From: Ornithinimicrobium cerasi
Lineage (GTDB): Bacteria > Actinomycetota > Actinomycetes > Actinomycetales > Dermatophilaceae
DNA length: 64,000 nt
Assembly (NCBI RefSeq): GCF_003702705.1
Contig: NZ_QZMN01000014.1
Coordinates: forward strand, 1 to 64,000
Direction of reading: 5' to 3'
Below the pieces are notes generated by a model that made no database searches, had not been told where the DNA came from, and was given only the letters and a program-made list of their open reading frames with translations. Below are positions 9,401 to 17,635 of the stretch, one piece after another. The first letter of the stretch is position 1, and every line of letters begins with the position of its first letter. A program made the translations under genes and the position numbers.

Positions 9401-10701
9401 AGCGCCTCGCTCGGGCGGTAGCGGCCCCCGGGGTAGATCTCGTCCAGCTCGAGCAGCTGGGCCCGGACCTCGGCGGCTCCGATCTCCTCGAGCCACTCGA
9501 ACGGACCCCTGGGGTAGTTCGTGCCGAGCCGCATCGCGGTGTCGACGTCCTCGGCGCTCGCCTCCCCGCGGTGGACGAGGTCGACGCCCTCGTTGACGAG
9601 CATCGCCAGCGTCCTCGCCACCGGGTCGGTGACGAGCGGCCCGCCGACGAGCCGGCCCGCGAGGTCCTGGTCGGGGGTGGCGTCGACCGCGGTGCCGGAC
9701 TCGTCATAGCGGAAGACGCCGTGCCCGGTCTTGCGCCCGAGCCGGCCGGCGCGCACGAGGTCGCGCTGGTATGCCGTGGGCGCGTAGCGGGGGTCCTCGC
9801 CGGTCTGGTGCCACACCGACTCGCCGACCGCAAGGTTGACGTCCTGCCCGATGAGGTCGGTCAGCTCGAACGGGCCCATGCGGAAGCCGGCGGAGCGCAG
9901 GGCGAGGTCCAGGGTGGCGGGGTCGGCGATGCCCTCGGCGGCCATCCGCTGGGCCTCGCCGTAGTAGGGGCGGGCGACGCGGTTGACGATGAAGCCGGGG
10001 GTCGAGGTGCACCGGACGGGGGTCTTGCCCCAGCGACGCATCAGCGCGCAGGCGTCGTCGAGGACGGCCGGGTCGGTGGCGAGGCCCGTGACGACCTCCA
10101 CCAGCCGCATCAGCGGGGGCGGGTTGAAGAAGTGCAGCCCCAGCACCTGTCCTGGCCGGGCCATGGCGGGCGAGACCCCCCCGTGGAGCGCGGCGTCGTG
10201 ACCGGTGGTCGCCTCGCCCGTGATCGCGTCGATCGACAGGCTCGAGGTGTTGGTGGCCAGGACGGTCGTGGGTGGCTGCGTCTCCTCGAGCTGGCGGAAG
10301 ATGACCCGCTTCACGTCGAGGTGCTCGACCACGGCCTCGATGACCAGGCCGGCAGGGGGGACCGCGCGCATGTCCGCGGTGGTGAGGGTGGACAGGTGCG
10401 AGACGGTGGCCTCCGCCTCGTCCGCGGTGACCCTGCCCTTGGCGGCGAGGGTGGCCAGGGTGGCGGCGATGTCGTCGCGCGCCCGGTCGGCCGCCCCCGG
10501 CTGGCTGTCGACGAGGACCACCGGGTGGCCGGCCTGCGCCGCGACCTGGGCGATCCCCCGGCCCATCGCCCCGGCCCCGATCACCGCGACCGTGACGCCA
10601 CCGGGGTCACCGAGGAGGGTGGTGCCGGCTTGGGTGGTGCCGGCGTGGGTGGGCGCCGGTCGGCTGGCGTCGGCGCTGGGGGCGTCCTGCGGCTGCGTCA
10701 T
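9397..10701 (-). CDS. paaH: 3-hydroxyacyl-CoA dehydrogenase (PaaH type)
   Basis: NAD-dependent dehydrogenase, 434 aa from the ATG. The Rossmann motif GAGAMGRGIAQVAAQAG lies near residues 40-56 after an Ala/Thr-rich leader. A 3HCDH C-terminal domain follows with the LHFFNPPPLMRLVEVV signature, and a second C-terminal 3HCDH-like repeat (GRKTGHGVFRYDESG) is present. In the PAA pathway it would oxidise 3-hydroxyadipyl-CoA to 3-oxoadipyl-CoA. Clustering with paaK and the thioesterase supports that assignment over general fatty acid oxidation. A CAGAGT box 7 nt before this ATG favours it over the GTG three codons earlier. Confidence 0.87.
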   Translation of the reverse strand: MTQPQDAPSADASRPAPTHAGTTQAGTTLLGDPGGVTVAVIGAGAMGRGIAQVAAQAGHPVVLVDSQPGAADRARDDIAATLATLAAKGRVTADEAEATVSHLSTLTTADMRAVPPAGLVIEAVVEHLDVKRVIFRQLEETQPPTTVLATNTSSLSIDAITGEATTGHDAALHGGVSPAMARPGQVLGLHFFNPPPLMRLVEVVTGLATDPAVLDDACALMRRWGKTPVRCTSTPGFIVNRVARPYYGEAQRMAAEGIADPATLDLALRSAGFRMGPFELTDLIGQDVNLAVGESVWHQTGEDPRYAPTAYQRDLVRAGRLGRKTGHGVFRYDESGTAVDATPDQDLAGRLVGGPLVTDPVARTLAMLVNEGVDLVHRGEASAEDVDTAMRLGTNYPRGPFEWLEEIGAAEVRAQLLELDEIYPGGRYRPSEAL

Positions 10702-10708
10702 GGCGCCC

Positions 10709-10714
10709 ACTCTG
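10709..10714 (-). promoter_or_regulatory. -10 box of paaH-paaI (leaderless)
   Basis: Minus-strand CAGAGT ends 7 nt before the ATG at 10701. The spacing is like other leaderless starts here, but the hexamer lacks the initial T of TANNNT. Confidence 0.4.
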
Positions 10715-10797
10715 GCACGCGGCTAAAGGCACCCATGCGCGTCCTCGCTCGCCTCGACCCCTCGCCCCCTTGCCCATCGCTGTGGTCACGTCACCTC

Positions 10798-10868
10798 GTC
10801 CCGTAGAAGAGGGTCCCGTGGAAGTGCGGCGCTCTGCCTCATTCCCACGGGACGCTCTTTCACGGGAC
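10798..10868. repeat. palindrome 1L flanking AbiEi-DUF559 gene 1
   Basis: A 71-bp imperfect palindrome. The arms at 10798-10823 and 10842-10868 pair almost throughout and each contains two GTCCCGTG/CACGGGAC words. It lies upstream of the AbiEi-DUF559 gene. Its reverse complement matches the copy at 12045-12116 in about 62 of 72 positions (hand alignment); in direct orientation the match is poorer. As RNA or single-stranded DNA it would fold into a long hairpin. Confidence 0.8.
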
Positions 10869-10983
10869 CGGTGGGGACGCGGTCGGCACGCGGTTGGCAC
10901 CCGTGCCCTGTGGACGACGGGCCAGCTCGGCACCCGCCGCGTGGCAGCCTCAGGGTCGGTGGAGATGGGGTAGGGGGCACGAG

Positions 10984-12024
10984 GTGGCTGGAGGCCAGAT
11001 GCACGGTGGTGGGCCGGCGGGTGGTGGGCGCTCGGGTGGGGACTCCGGGCGTCGCATCTGGGCACCGACGTCGGCCAGCCGGCTGGCACGGCTGACCGCG
11101 ATCGGGGACCGTGTCGCCGCCCGGTACTCCGGGGTGGCGCGTCGGGGGGACCTGCTCGCGGCCGGCCTGACGCGGGACGACGTGGACGGCCAGTTGCGAC
11201 GAGGTGCCTGGCACCGCGCCGGCGTCCGCACCATCTGCGTCGACGGCCGCACGCCGCGGGGCCAGGGTCTGCTCTGGCAGGCGTTGTGGGAGTCGGGGCC
11301 GCGCTCCGTCCTCGACGGACCGTCCGCCCTCATCGCCGCAGGGCTGACCTCCTGGACGGAGGCGGAGGTCCACGTGTCCGTGCCGAGGAACGCCACCGTC
11401 CGTCCGCTCGACGGGGTCCGGCACCACATCCTGCGGGACGTCGGGCCCGCGATCCGGACGGGTCTGCGGCGGACCCGGCCCGAGGTCGCCCTCGTCCGCG
11501 CGGCGGAGTGGGCCAGGACGGACCGCGCCGCCGCCACCATCCTCGCCATGGCCGTGCAGCAGCGTCTCGTCTCGACCTCCGCGCTCCTCGACCGGTGGCG
11601 AGGAGTAGGACGCTCACGACGACGCCGGACCCTCGACGGGGTCATCGGGGACATCTGCGACGGCGCCCACTCGATCAACGAGCTCGACGTCGTGGACGTG
11701 TGCCGGGCCCGTGGCCTGCCGACGCCGTCACGTCAGGTGGTGCGGACCGGTCCGGACGGGCGGGTGTATCTCGACCTCCTCTGGGACGACGAGGGGGTGC
11801 ATGCCGAGGTCCAGGGAGCGCATCACTTCGTCGGCCTCACGCTCGTCAGGGACGCGCTTCGGCTGAACAGCCTGTCGATCTCCAGCCCCACGACGATCAG
11901 CCTGCAGATCCCGGTCCTCGGATGGCGCGTCGACCCCGAGCCGTTCGTGCAGCAGATCGCGATGGCCCTGGCCGAGGGGCGACGACGCCGACTGGACCAC
12001 GGCCTAGGGCGTCCCACGACCTAG
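10984..12024 (+). CDS. AbiEi-like/DUF559 nuclease-like protein 1
   Basis: Protein of 346 aa from a GTG with a TAGGGG box 7 nt upstream; an ATG at 10999 with GGAGG is an alternative start. The region RLARLTAIGDRVAARYSGVA onward resembles the AbiEi N-terminal winged helix, ending in the GAWHRAGVRTICVDG strand. The C-terminus (about residues 258-335) is a DUF559/Vsr-like nuclease fold with D264 and E275. The usual E-x-(D/K) is E-x-Q here, followed by HH, so activity is uncertain. It is flanked by palindromes 1L and 1R. Two paralogues occur at 28.2 and 35.6 kb. Function unknown; an antitoxin-like regulator or a nuclease are both possible. Confidence 0.75.
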   Translation: MAGGQMHGGGPAGGGRSGGDSGRRIWAPTSASRLARLTAIGDRVAARYSGVARRGDLLAAGLTRDDVDGQLRRGAWHRAGVRTICVDGRTPRGQGLLWQALWESGPRSVLDGPSALIAAGLTSWTEAEVHVSVPRNATVRPLDGVRHHILRDVGPAIRTGLRRTRPEVALVRAAEWARTDRAAATILAMAVQQRLVSTSALLDRWRGVGRSRRRRTLDGVIGDICDGAHSINELDVVDVCRARGLPTPSRQVVRTGPDGRVYLDLLWDDEGVHAEVQGAHHFVGLTLVRDALRLNSLSISSPTTISLQIPVLGWRVDPEPFVQQIAMALAEGRRRRLDHGLGRPTT

Positions 12025-12044
12025 CGGTCCCACCGCGTCAGGGT

Positions 12045-12116
12045 GTCCCTTGAAAAGAGCGTCCCGTGAAAGTGAGCCAGAACGCCTCACTCCCACGGGA
12101 CCCTCTTCCACGGGAC
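12045..12116. repeat. palindrome 1R flanking AbiEi-DUF559 gene 1
   Basis: A 72-bp imperfect palindrome starting 20 bp after the stop of the AbiEi-DUF559 gene. Arms GTCCCTTGAAAAGAGCGTCC and CCCACGGGACCCTCTTCCAC pair closely. It is an inverted copy of the element at 10798-10868. It could double as a transcription terminator for the nuclease-like gene, but has no T-run. Confidence 0.8.
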
Positions 12117-12208
12117 GGTGGCCGGAGGCGACCACGCTGGCCACGGGACACCCGCCGCAGGGCACAAAGGAGTGGACTCCGCCACCTCCACCTGCCACCC
12201 TCGCTCCC

Positions 12209-13924
12209 GTGGGGCACGTCGAGCTGAGCCAGATCTCCTACGTCCTGCCGGACGGCCGTCCGCTGCTGGACGAGGTCGGCTTCCGCGTCGGCGAGGGCGA
12301 GAAGGTCGCGCTCATCGGCCCCAACGGCACCGGCAAGACGACCCTCCTGCGCATCGTCGCCGGTGACCTCGACCCGCACGGGGGCAGCGTCACCCGCACC
12401 GGCGGGCTCGGCGTCATGCGGCAGTTCATCGGGTCGCTGCGCGACGACTCCACCGTCCGCGACCTGCTCGTCTCCGTCGCGCCGGAGCGGATCGTCACCG
12501 CCGCACGGGCCCTCGACACCTCCGAGCTCGCCATGATGGAGGTCGACGACGAGCCGGCGCAGATGGCCTACGCCCAGGCGCTCGCGGACTGGGGCGACGT
12601 CGGCGGCTACGAGCAGGAGACCCGCTGGGACGAGGTCACCACCGCGGCGATCGGCATCCCCTACGAGCGGGCCCAGTGGCGCCGCGTCTCCACCCTCTCC
12701 GGCGGGGAGCAGAAGCGCGTCGTCCTCGAGGCGCTGCTCCGCGGACCGGACGAGGTGCTGCTGCTCGACGAGCCGGACAACTACCTCGACGTCCCGGGGA
12801 AGCGCTGGCTCGAGGACCAGCTGCGCGCCACGCCCAAGACCGTCCTGCTCGTCAGCCACGACCGCGAGCTGCTCAGTCGGGCGGCCACCCGCGTGGTCAC
12901 CCTCGAACCGGGTGCGGCGGGGGCCTCGGCCTGGACGCATGCCGGCTCCTTCGCCACCTGGCACCAGGCCCGGGCCGAGCGCAACGCCCGGCTGGAGGAG
13001 TCGCTGCGACGCTGGGAGGAGGAGCACGCCAAGCTGCGCCGGCTCATGCTCCTCTACAAGCAGAAGGCCTCGTACAACGCCGACATGGCCGCCCGCTACC
13101 AGGCCGCCCAGACCCGGCTGCGCCGCTTCGAGGAGGCCGGGCCCCCGGAGAAGGTCGCCCGCGACCAGAACGTCACCATGCGCCTCACCGGCGGTCGCAC
13201 GGCCAAGCGCGCGGTGATCTGCGAGCGGCTCGAGCTGCTCGCGCCCGGACCCGCCACCGGTCCGTCCGTCGACCCGCTCATGCACCCCTTCGACCTGGAG
13301 ATCTGGTATGGCGAGCGCGTCGCCGTGCTCGGGTCGAACGGGTCGGGCAAGTCGCACCTCCTGCGGCTGCTGGCGGCCGGGGGCAGCGACCCCGACCTCG
13401 AGCACCAGCCGGTGGGGGACACCCCGCCGGCGCCGGTGCGGCATACCGGGTCCGCCCGGCTCGGCTCGCGGGTGCGCCCCGGCTGGTTCGCGCAGACCCA
13501 CGAGGGGCACGGCCTCGCGGGTCGCACGCTGCTGGAGATCCTGCACCGCGGGGACGACCACCGGCGGGGTCGCACCCGCGAGGAGGCCTCCCGGGTGCTC
13601 GACCGCTACGAGCTGGCCCACCAGGCCGAGCAGACCTTCGACACGCTCTCCGGCGGGCAGCAGGCGCGGTTCCAGATCCTCCTGCTCGAGCTGTCCGGCG
13701 CGACCCTGCTGCTGCTCGACGAGCCGACGGACAACCTCGACCTCGACTCCGCCGAGGCGCTGGAGGAGGGGTTGCGCACGTTCGACGGCACGGTCGTCGC
13801 GGTCACCCACGACCGGTGGTTCGCCCGCGGCTTCGACCGGTTCCTCGTGCTGGGCGCCGACGGCGAGGTCTACGAGGCGGACGAGCCGGTCTGGGACGAG
13901 GAGCGCGTGCGGCGACGGCGTTGA
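12209..13924 (+). CDS. ABC-F family ATPase
   Basis: Soluble protein of 571 aa with two ABC domains and no membrane segments, hence ABC-F. The first domain has GPNGTGKTT, LSGGEQKRV and LLLDEPDNYLD. A charged linker rich in Arg/Glu follows (about residues 245-325). The second domain has GSNGSGKSH, LSGGQQARF and LLLDEPTDNLDLD. The family acts on the ribosomal E-site, as translation factors or antibiotic-protection proteins. DEPDNYLD replaces the usual DEPTNHLD in domain 1, and the second Walker A ends in GKSH. The start is chosen at GTG because the preceding 53 codons are low-complexity and overlap palindrome 1R; CACCCT lies 7 nt upstream. Confidence 0.88.
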   Translation: MGHVELSQISYVLPDGRPLLDEVGFRVGEGEKVALIGPNGTGKTTLLRIVAGDLDPHGGSVTRTGGLGVMRQFIGSLRDDSTVRDLLVSVAPERIVTAARALDTSELAMMEVDDEPAQMAYAQALADWGDVGGYEQETRWDEVTTAAIGIPYERAQWRRVSTLSGGEQKRVVLEALLRGPDEVLLLDEPDNYLDVPGKRWLEDQLRATPKTVLLVSHDRELLSRAATRVVTLEPGAAGASAWTHAGSFATWHQARAERNARLEESLRRWEEEHAKLRRLMLLYKQKASYNADMAARYQAAQTRLRRFEEAGPPEKVARDQNVTMRLTGGRTAKRAVICERLELLAPGPATGPSVDPLMHPFDLEIWYGERVAVLGSNGSGKSHLLRLLAAGGSDPDLEHQPVGDTPPAPVRHTGSARLGSRVRPGWFAQTHEGHGLAGRTLLEILHRGDDHRRGRTREEASRVLDRYELAHQAEQTFDTLSGGQQARFQILLLELSGATLLLLDEPTDNLDLDSAEALEEGLRTFDGTVVAVTHDRWFARGFDRFLVLGADGEVYEADEPVWDEERVRRRR

Positions 13925-13969
13925 GCCCGCCGGCGCGCGGCATACCTGCGCGTCCCGCAGGATGGGCCG

Positions 13970-14905
13970 GTGCAGACCTTCCTCCCCGTCGCGGACTTCG
14001 GGGCGAGCGCCCGGCTCCTGGACCCGGCCCGCCTGGGCAAGCAGCGGGTGGAGACGCTGCAGGTGCTGCGCGCCCTGGAGCTGCCGGACTACGGGTGGGC
14101 GGCGCACCCGGCCGTGCGGATGTGGCGGGGGCGGACACCCGCGCTCGTCGCCTACGGGCTGGCCACCGTGCGCGCCTGGCGGGACGTCGGGCACGCGGAC
14201 AGCACCGGGCCGCAGATCGCCGAGTTCGCCCCCCAGGTGGTGGGGATGACGCAGGAGGAGCTGGACCGGGCCGGTCTGCTGCCGAGCTGGCTCGGGGACG
14301 AGGCCCTCCACCGCTCGCACCGGTCCAACCTCCTCGCCAAGGACCCCGCCTACTACCGGCCCCGGTTCGAGGCCGAGTTCGGGCTGGAGCCCGACGACCT
14401 GCCCTACGTCTGGCCGGAGGGTGACGACCTCCCCGCGGACGAGCCTCCCGAGGGGGTGCGGGTGTGGGTGGTGCGGCCGAAGGGGGACGGCGAGCTCGGG
14501 GTATGCCTGGGGGCGGGGGTCGTGGGGCTGGACGCCCGGTCGGGGGTCGAGGTCGACGCCGACGGCCTGCGGCCGGAGGAGCTGAGTGCTCTTGCGCGCG
14601 AGCGCACCGGCCGGCGGCCGGCCAAGGACCTGCGGCAGCTGTCGACGTTCCTGGACGAGGTGAGCCCGGGCGACGTCGTGGCGGTGCCGGTCGAGGACGG
14701 CACCGGGCTGCTGCTGGGCGAGGTGGTCGGTGGCTACCTCTTCGCCGGGGGCGACGGGCCGCTGCCGCACCGGCGGCAGGTGCGGTGGAGGCAGGTCGTG
14801 CCCCGCTCGGCCGCGCTGCGGCCGTTCACGCTGCAGGACCCACGGGGGCTGTTCGCCGTGGTGCTCGATCCTGCGCAGGTCGGACCTGTCAGCAGCGCTG
14901 GTTAG
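13970..14905 (+). CDS. Pyr_excise-like DNA glycosylase fused to Mrr-N/PUA-like domain
   Basis: Protein of 311 aa with two parts. Residues 1-150 (MQTFLPVADF, LLDPARLGKQRVE, WAAHPAVRMWRG) match the MSMEG_6728/Pyr_excise family, related to T4 pyrimidine-dimer glycosylase; the early Thr and the LGKQRVE motif are typical. Residues about 162-300 (VWVVRPKGDGELG, LSTFLDEVSPGDVV, GEVVGGYLF, HRRQVRW) fit the small PUA/EVE-like reader domain seen at the N-terminus of Mrr-type restriction proteins. I infer a repair or modified-base-recognising enzyme. GTG start with CAGGAT 6 nt upstream, so probably leaderless. Confidence 0.75.
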   Translation: MQTFLPVADFGASARLLDPARLGKQRVETLQVLRALELPDYGWAAHPAVRMWRGRTPALVAYGLATVRAWRDVGHADSTGPQIAEFAPQVVGMTQEELDRAGLLPSWLGDEALHRSHRSNLLAKDPAYYRPRFEAEFGLEPDDLPYVWPEGDDLPADEPPEGVRVWVVRPKGDGELGVCLGAGVVGLDARSGVEVDADGLRPEELSALARERTGRRPAKDLRQLSTFLDEVSPGDVVAVPVEDGTGLLLGEVVGGYLFAGGDGPLPHRRQVRWRQVVPRSAALRPFTLQDPRGLFAVVLDPAQVGPVSSAG

Positions 14906-14908
14906 GCT
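14903..14908 (+). promoter_or_regulatory. -10 box of paaN (leaderless)
   Basis: TAGGCT ends 6 nt before the paaN ATG, overlapping the stop region of the glycosylase-like gene. No ribosome site precedes the start. Confidence 0.6.
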
Positions 14909-14914
14909 GACGTC

Positions 14915-16627
14915 ATGCCGAACACCGCAACGCTGCCGTCGACGCACCCGCTCCTCGAGGCCCACCGTGAGACCCTCGACGCCGCCGCCCGCGCGCTGCG
15001 CGAGCGCAGCTACTACAGCCGCTACCCGGAGTCCCCGAGCCCGCGGGTCTACGGCGAGACCGCGCCCCAGGACGGGCAGGCGGCGCACGAGGCGACCCTG
15101 AACAAGGACTTCGAGGCCCTTGCCGGCCAGCCCTCGACCGGTGCGGTCGTCGGCTCGGAGGTGAGCCCCTTCGGCCCCCGGCTCGGCGTCCGCTACCCCC
15201 AGCTCGACGTGCCGCGCGCGATGGAGGCGGCCCTGGCCGCCATGCCCGCCTGGCGGGACGCCGGTGCCGAGGTGCGGGCCGCCGTCTGCACCGAGATCAT
15301 CGAGCGGATCAACCGTCGGTCCCACGAGATGGCGCACGCCGTGATGCACACCAGCGGCCAGCCCTTCGTCATGTCCTTCCAGGCGGGCGGACCGCACGCC
15401 CAGGACCGCGCGCTGGAGGCTGTCGTCGCGGCGCTCGAGGAGCAGCGTCGGTTCCCGGCGTCGGTGGTGTGGGAGAAGCCGGCCAAGGGGGAGCCGGTGC
15501 GGATGCAGAAGGACTACCGGGTGGTCCCGCGCGGGGTCGCGCTGGTCATCGGCTGCAACACCTTCCCGACCTGGAACGCCTATCCCGGCCTCTTCGCCAG
15601 CCTCGCCACCGGCAACCCGGTGATCGTCAAGCCCCACCCCCGGGCGGTCCTGCCGCTCGCCCTCACCGTGGCCATCGCCCGGGAGGTGCTGGCCGAGGCG
15701 GGCTTCGACAGGGCACTGGTCCAGCTCGCCGCCGAGGACGACGGGGGCACCCTCGCCAAGGACCTGGCGCTGGACGACGCCGTGAAGATCATCGACTACA
15801 CCGGCGGTCCCGGTTTCGGAGGCTGGCTGGAGACCGAGGCGGCCGCCCGGGGCAAGCTCGTCTACACCGAGAAGGCCGGGCTCAACAGCGTCGTCGTCGA
15901 CTCCACCGACGACCTGCGCGGGACGCTGGGCAACCTCGCCTTCTCCTTCTCCCTCTACTCCGGCCAGATGTGCACCGCGCCGCAGAACGTCTTCGTGCCC
16001 GCGACCGGCGTCGGGACCGACGAGGGCCACCTGAGCGCCGAGGAGTTCACCGGGCGGCTCGCCGAGGCGATCAGCCGCTTCACCGCCGACGACGCACGGG
16101 CCGTGGAGATCCTCGGGGCCACGGTCAACGACGACGTCCGCGGCCGGGCCACCGACGTGCCGGCCCTCGCCGAGCGGCTGGGGGGCGAGGTCGTCCTCGA
16201 CTCCCGCGCGGTGACGCACGCGGCATACCCCGACGCGGTGGTGCGCACCCCCGCCCTCGTCGCGGTCGACGCGGGCAACGCGACGGCCTACACCCAGGAG
16301 TGCTTCGGCCCCGTCGCGTTCGTGGTCCGCACCGCCGACACCGGGGAGTCGCTGCGCATCTTCGCCGACACGGTGCGCGAGCACGGCGGCATGACGGCGG
16401 CCGTCTACTCCTCCGACGAGCAGGTGCTCGAGGCGGCGCGCGACGCCGCCGCGGAGGCGGGCGTGGCGCTCTCGGAGAACCTCACCGGCCAGGTGTTCGT
16501 CAACCAGACCGCGGCGTTCTCCGACCTGCACGGCACGGGCGCCAACCCGGCCGCCAACGCCGCCTACGCCGACGCCGCGTTCGTGGCGAACCGGTTCCGC
16601 GTCATCACCAGCCGCCGGCACGTCTGA
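14915..16627 (+). CDS. paaN: phenylacetic acid degradation protein PaaN (ALDH family)
   Basis: Aldehyde-dehydrogenase-fold enzyme of 570 aa. The cofactor region VALVIGCNTFPTWNAYPGLF, the glutamate-type motif EKAGLNSVVV and the cysteine motif SLYSGQMCTAPQNVFVPA are visible. It resembles actinobacterial PaaN, which acts after oxepin-CoA ring cleavage to oxidise the open-chain semialdehyde. Unlike E. coli PaaZ it has no fused MaoC-type hydratase domain, so ring hydrolysis would need a separate hydratase. It stands apart from the other PAA genes on the opposite strand and has its own leaderless promoter. Confidence 0.9.
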   Translation: MPNTATLPSTHPLLEAHRETLDAAARALRERSYYSRYPESPSPRVYGETAPQDGQAAHEATLNKDFEALAGQPSTGAVVGSEVSPFGPRLGVRYPQLDVPRAMEAALAAMPAWRDAGAEVRAAVCTEIIERINRRSHEMAHAVMHTSGQPFVMSFQAGGPHAQDRALEAVVAALEEQRRFPASVVWEKPAKGEPVRMQKDYRVVPRGVALVIGCNTFPTWNAYPGLFASLATGNPVIVKPHPRAVLPLALTVAIAREVLAEAGFDRALVQLAAEDDGGTLAKDLALDDAVKIIDYTGGPGFGGWLETEAAARGKLVYTEKAGLNSVVVDSTDDLRGTLGNLAFSFSLYSGQMCTAPQNVFVPATGVGTDEGHLSAEEFTGRLAEAISRFTADDARAVEILGATVNDDVRGRATDVPALAERLGGEVVLDSRAVTHAAYPDAVVRTPALVAVDAGNATAYTQECFGPVAFVVRTADTGESLRIFADTVREHGGMTAAVYSSDEQVLEAARDAAAEAGVALSENLTGQVFVNQTAAFSDLHGTGANPAANAAYADAAFVANRFRVITSRRHV

Positions 16628-16647
16628 GCGGCCGGGGAGACGGGGGT

Positions 16648-17463
16648 ATGCCCTCGGGCGGGCCGCGCACCCCCGGCACCACGGCGGTGGCGCCGGGGGT
16701 GGCGGCGCTGACCGGCCTGTCGTCGCTGCCCCCGGCCGAGGCGGAGGCGGTCTTGGTGGTGGGTGCACTCGTGCAGGAGGCCTTCGCCGCGGGTCACCAC
16801 CGGGTGGAGGCGGAGGTGGACGCCGACGACGCGGGGACCCGGCGGGTGCTGCAGCGTGCCGGGCTGCGGCCGGAGGGCCGCGCTCGCGGCCGCGGGCTCG
16901 ACGGGAGCGGGAGGGTCGACCTGCTGCGGCTGGCGCGGCTGGTAGAGGACCCCGAGCCGGGCACCCCCGCGGCCTTCCTCGGCATGCTCGACGCGACGCT
17001 GCCGCTCAAGCGGGTCATCGTGCAGGGCCTGATCCACGACGGGGACGGTCGGGTGCTGCTCTGCGAGCTCACCTACAAGAAGGACTGGGACCTCGTCGGC
17101 GGTGTCGCCGAGCCGGCGGAGTCCCCGGTCGACTCGCTCCTGCGCGAGGTCCGTGAGGAGCTGGGCGTCGACCTGCCGGTGGGCGAGCTCCTCGCGGTCG
17201 ACTGGCTGCCGCCCTACCGTCAGTGGCGGGACGCGCTGCTGCTGGTCTTCGACCTGGGCGTGCACCCTGACCTCGCGCAGCGGGTGGTGCTCCAGCCCAG
17301 CGAGCTGACCGCGGTGCGCTGGTGCACGGTCGAGGAGGCGGAGGGACGTGTGGCGCCCTACGTCCACCGGCTGCTGGTCTCGCTGCGGGCTGCCCTCCGT
17401 GACGGCGGGAGCACGGTGTTCCTCGAGGACGGCGTCCCCCTCCGGACCGCCCGGTCCCTCTAG
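16648..17463 (+). CDS. NUDIX hydrolase with GNAT-like N-terminal remnant
   Basis: Protein of 271 aa. Residues about 130-260 form a NUDIX domain with the box GGVAEPAESPVDSLLREV followed by REELGV, so the catalytic Glu residues are present. The first 100 residues (VEAEVDADDAGTRRVLQRAG) resemble the C-terminal half of a GNAT acetyltransferase without an acetyl-CoA loop. The substrate is unknown; relatives hydrolyse nucleoside diphosphate derivatives. The ATG at 16648 lies 20 bp after the paaN stop with GGGGA upstream, so it may be read from the same transcript. Confidence 0.82.
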   Translation: MPSGGPRTPGTTAVAPGVAALTGLSSLPPAEAEAVLVVGALVQEAFAAGHHRVEAEVDADDAGTRRVLQRAGLRPEGRARGRGLDGSGRVDLLRLARLVEDPEPGTPAAFLGMLDATLPLKRVIVQGLIHDGDGRVLLCELTYKKDWDLVGGVAEPAESPVDSLLREVREELGVDLPVGELLAVDWLPPYRQWRDALLLVFDLGVHPDLAQRVVLQPSELTAVRWCTVEEAEGRVAPYVHRLLVSLRAALRDGGSTVFLEDGVPLRTARSL

Positions 17464-17635
17464 TCGCCCGGCAGCCCGTGCGCAGGCTTGCCCCCCGTGG
17501 CCAAGCACAGCACCCCCTCCTCCGCCGGGTGCCTTCGTGCTGCGCGACCCGCGCGAGCTGCCCCGGGTCCTCGTCGATGTCGTCGCCCGCCGCGCCCCCT
17601 GACAGGCGGACTCACCGGCTGGCAGGATGCGCGCC

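Noticed and set aside
12038-16768. Very long minus-strand open frame of 1576 codons
   Set aside because: It runs antisense through palindrome 1R, the ABC-F gene, the glycosylase fusion and paaN, which all have clear domains. Its translation is Gly/Arg/Pro-rich low complexity, as expected of a GC-rich shadow frame.
17488-17602. Possible small gene (reading ending FVLRDPRELPRVLVDVVARRAP)
   Set aside because: The appealing C-terminal reading has no start in frame after the NUDIX stop, and the GTG at 17497 is in another frame. It may be a gene remnant, but the support is too weak to list.
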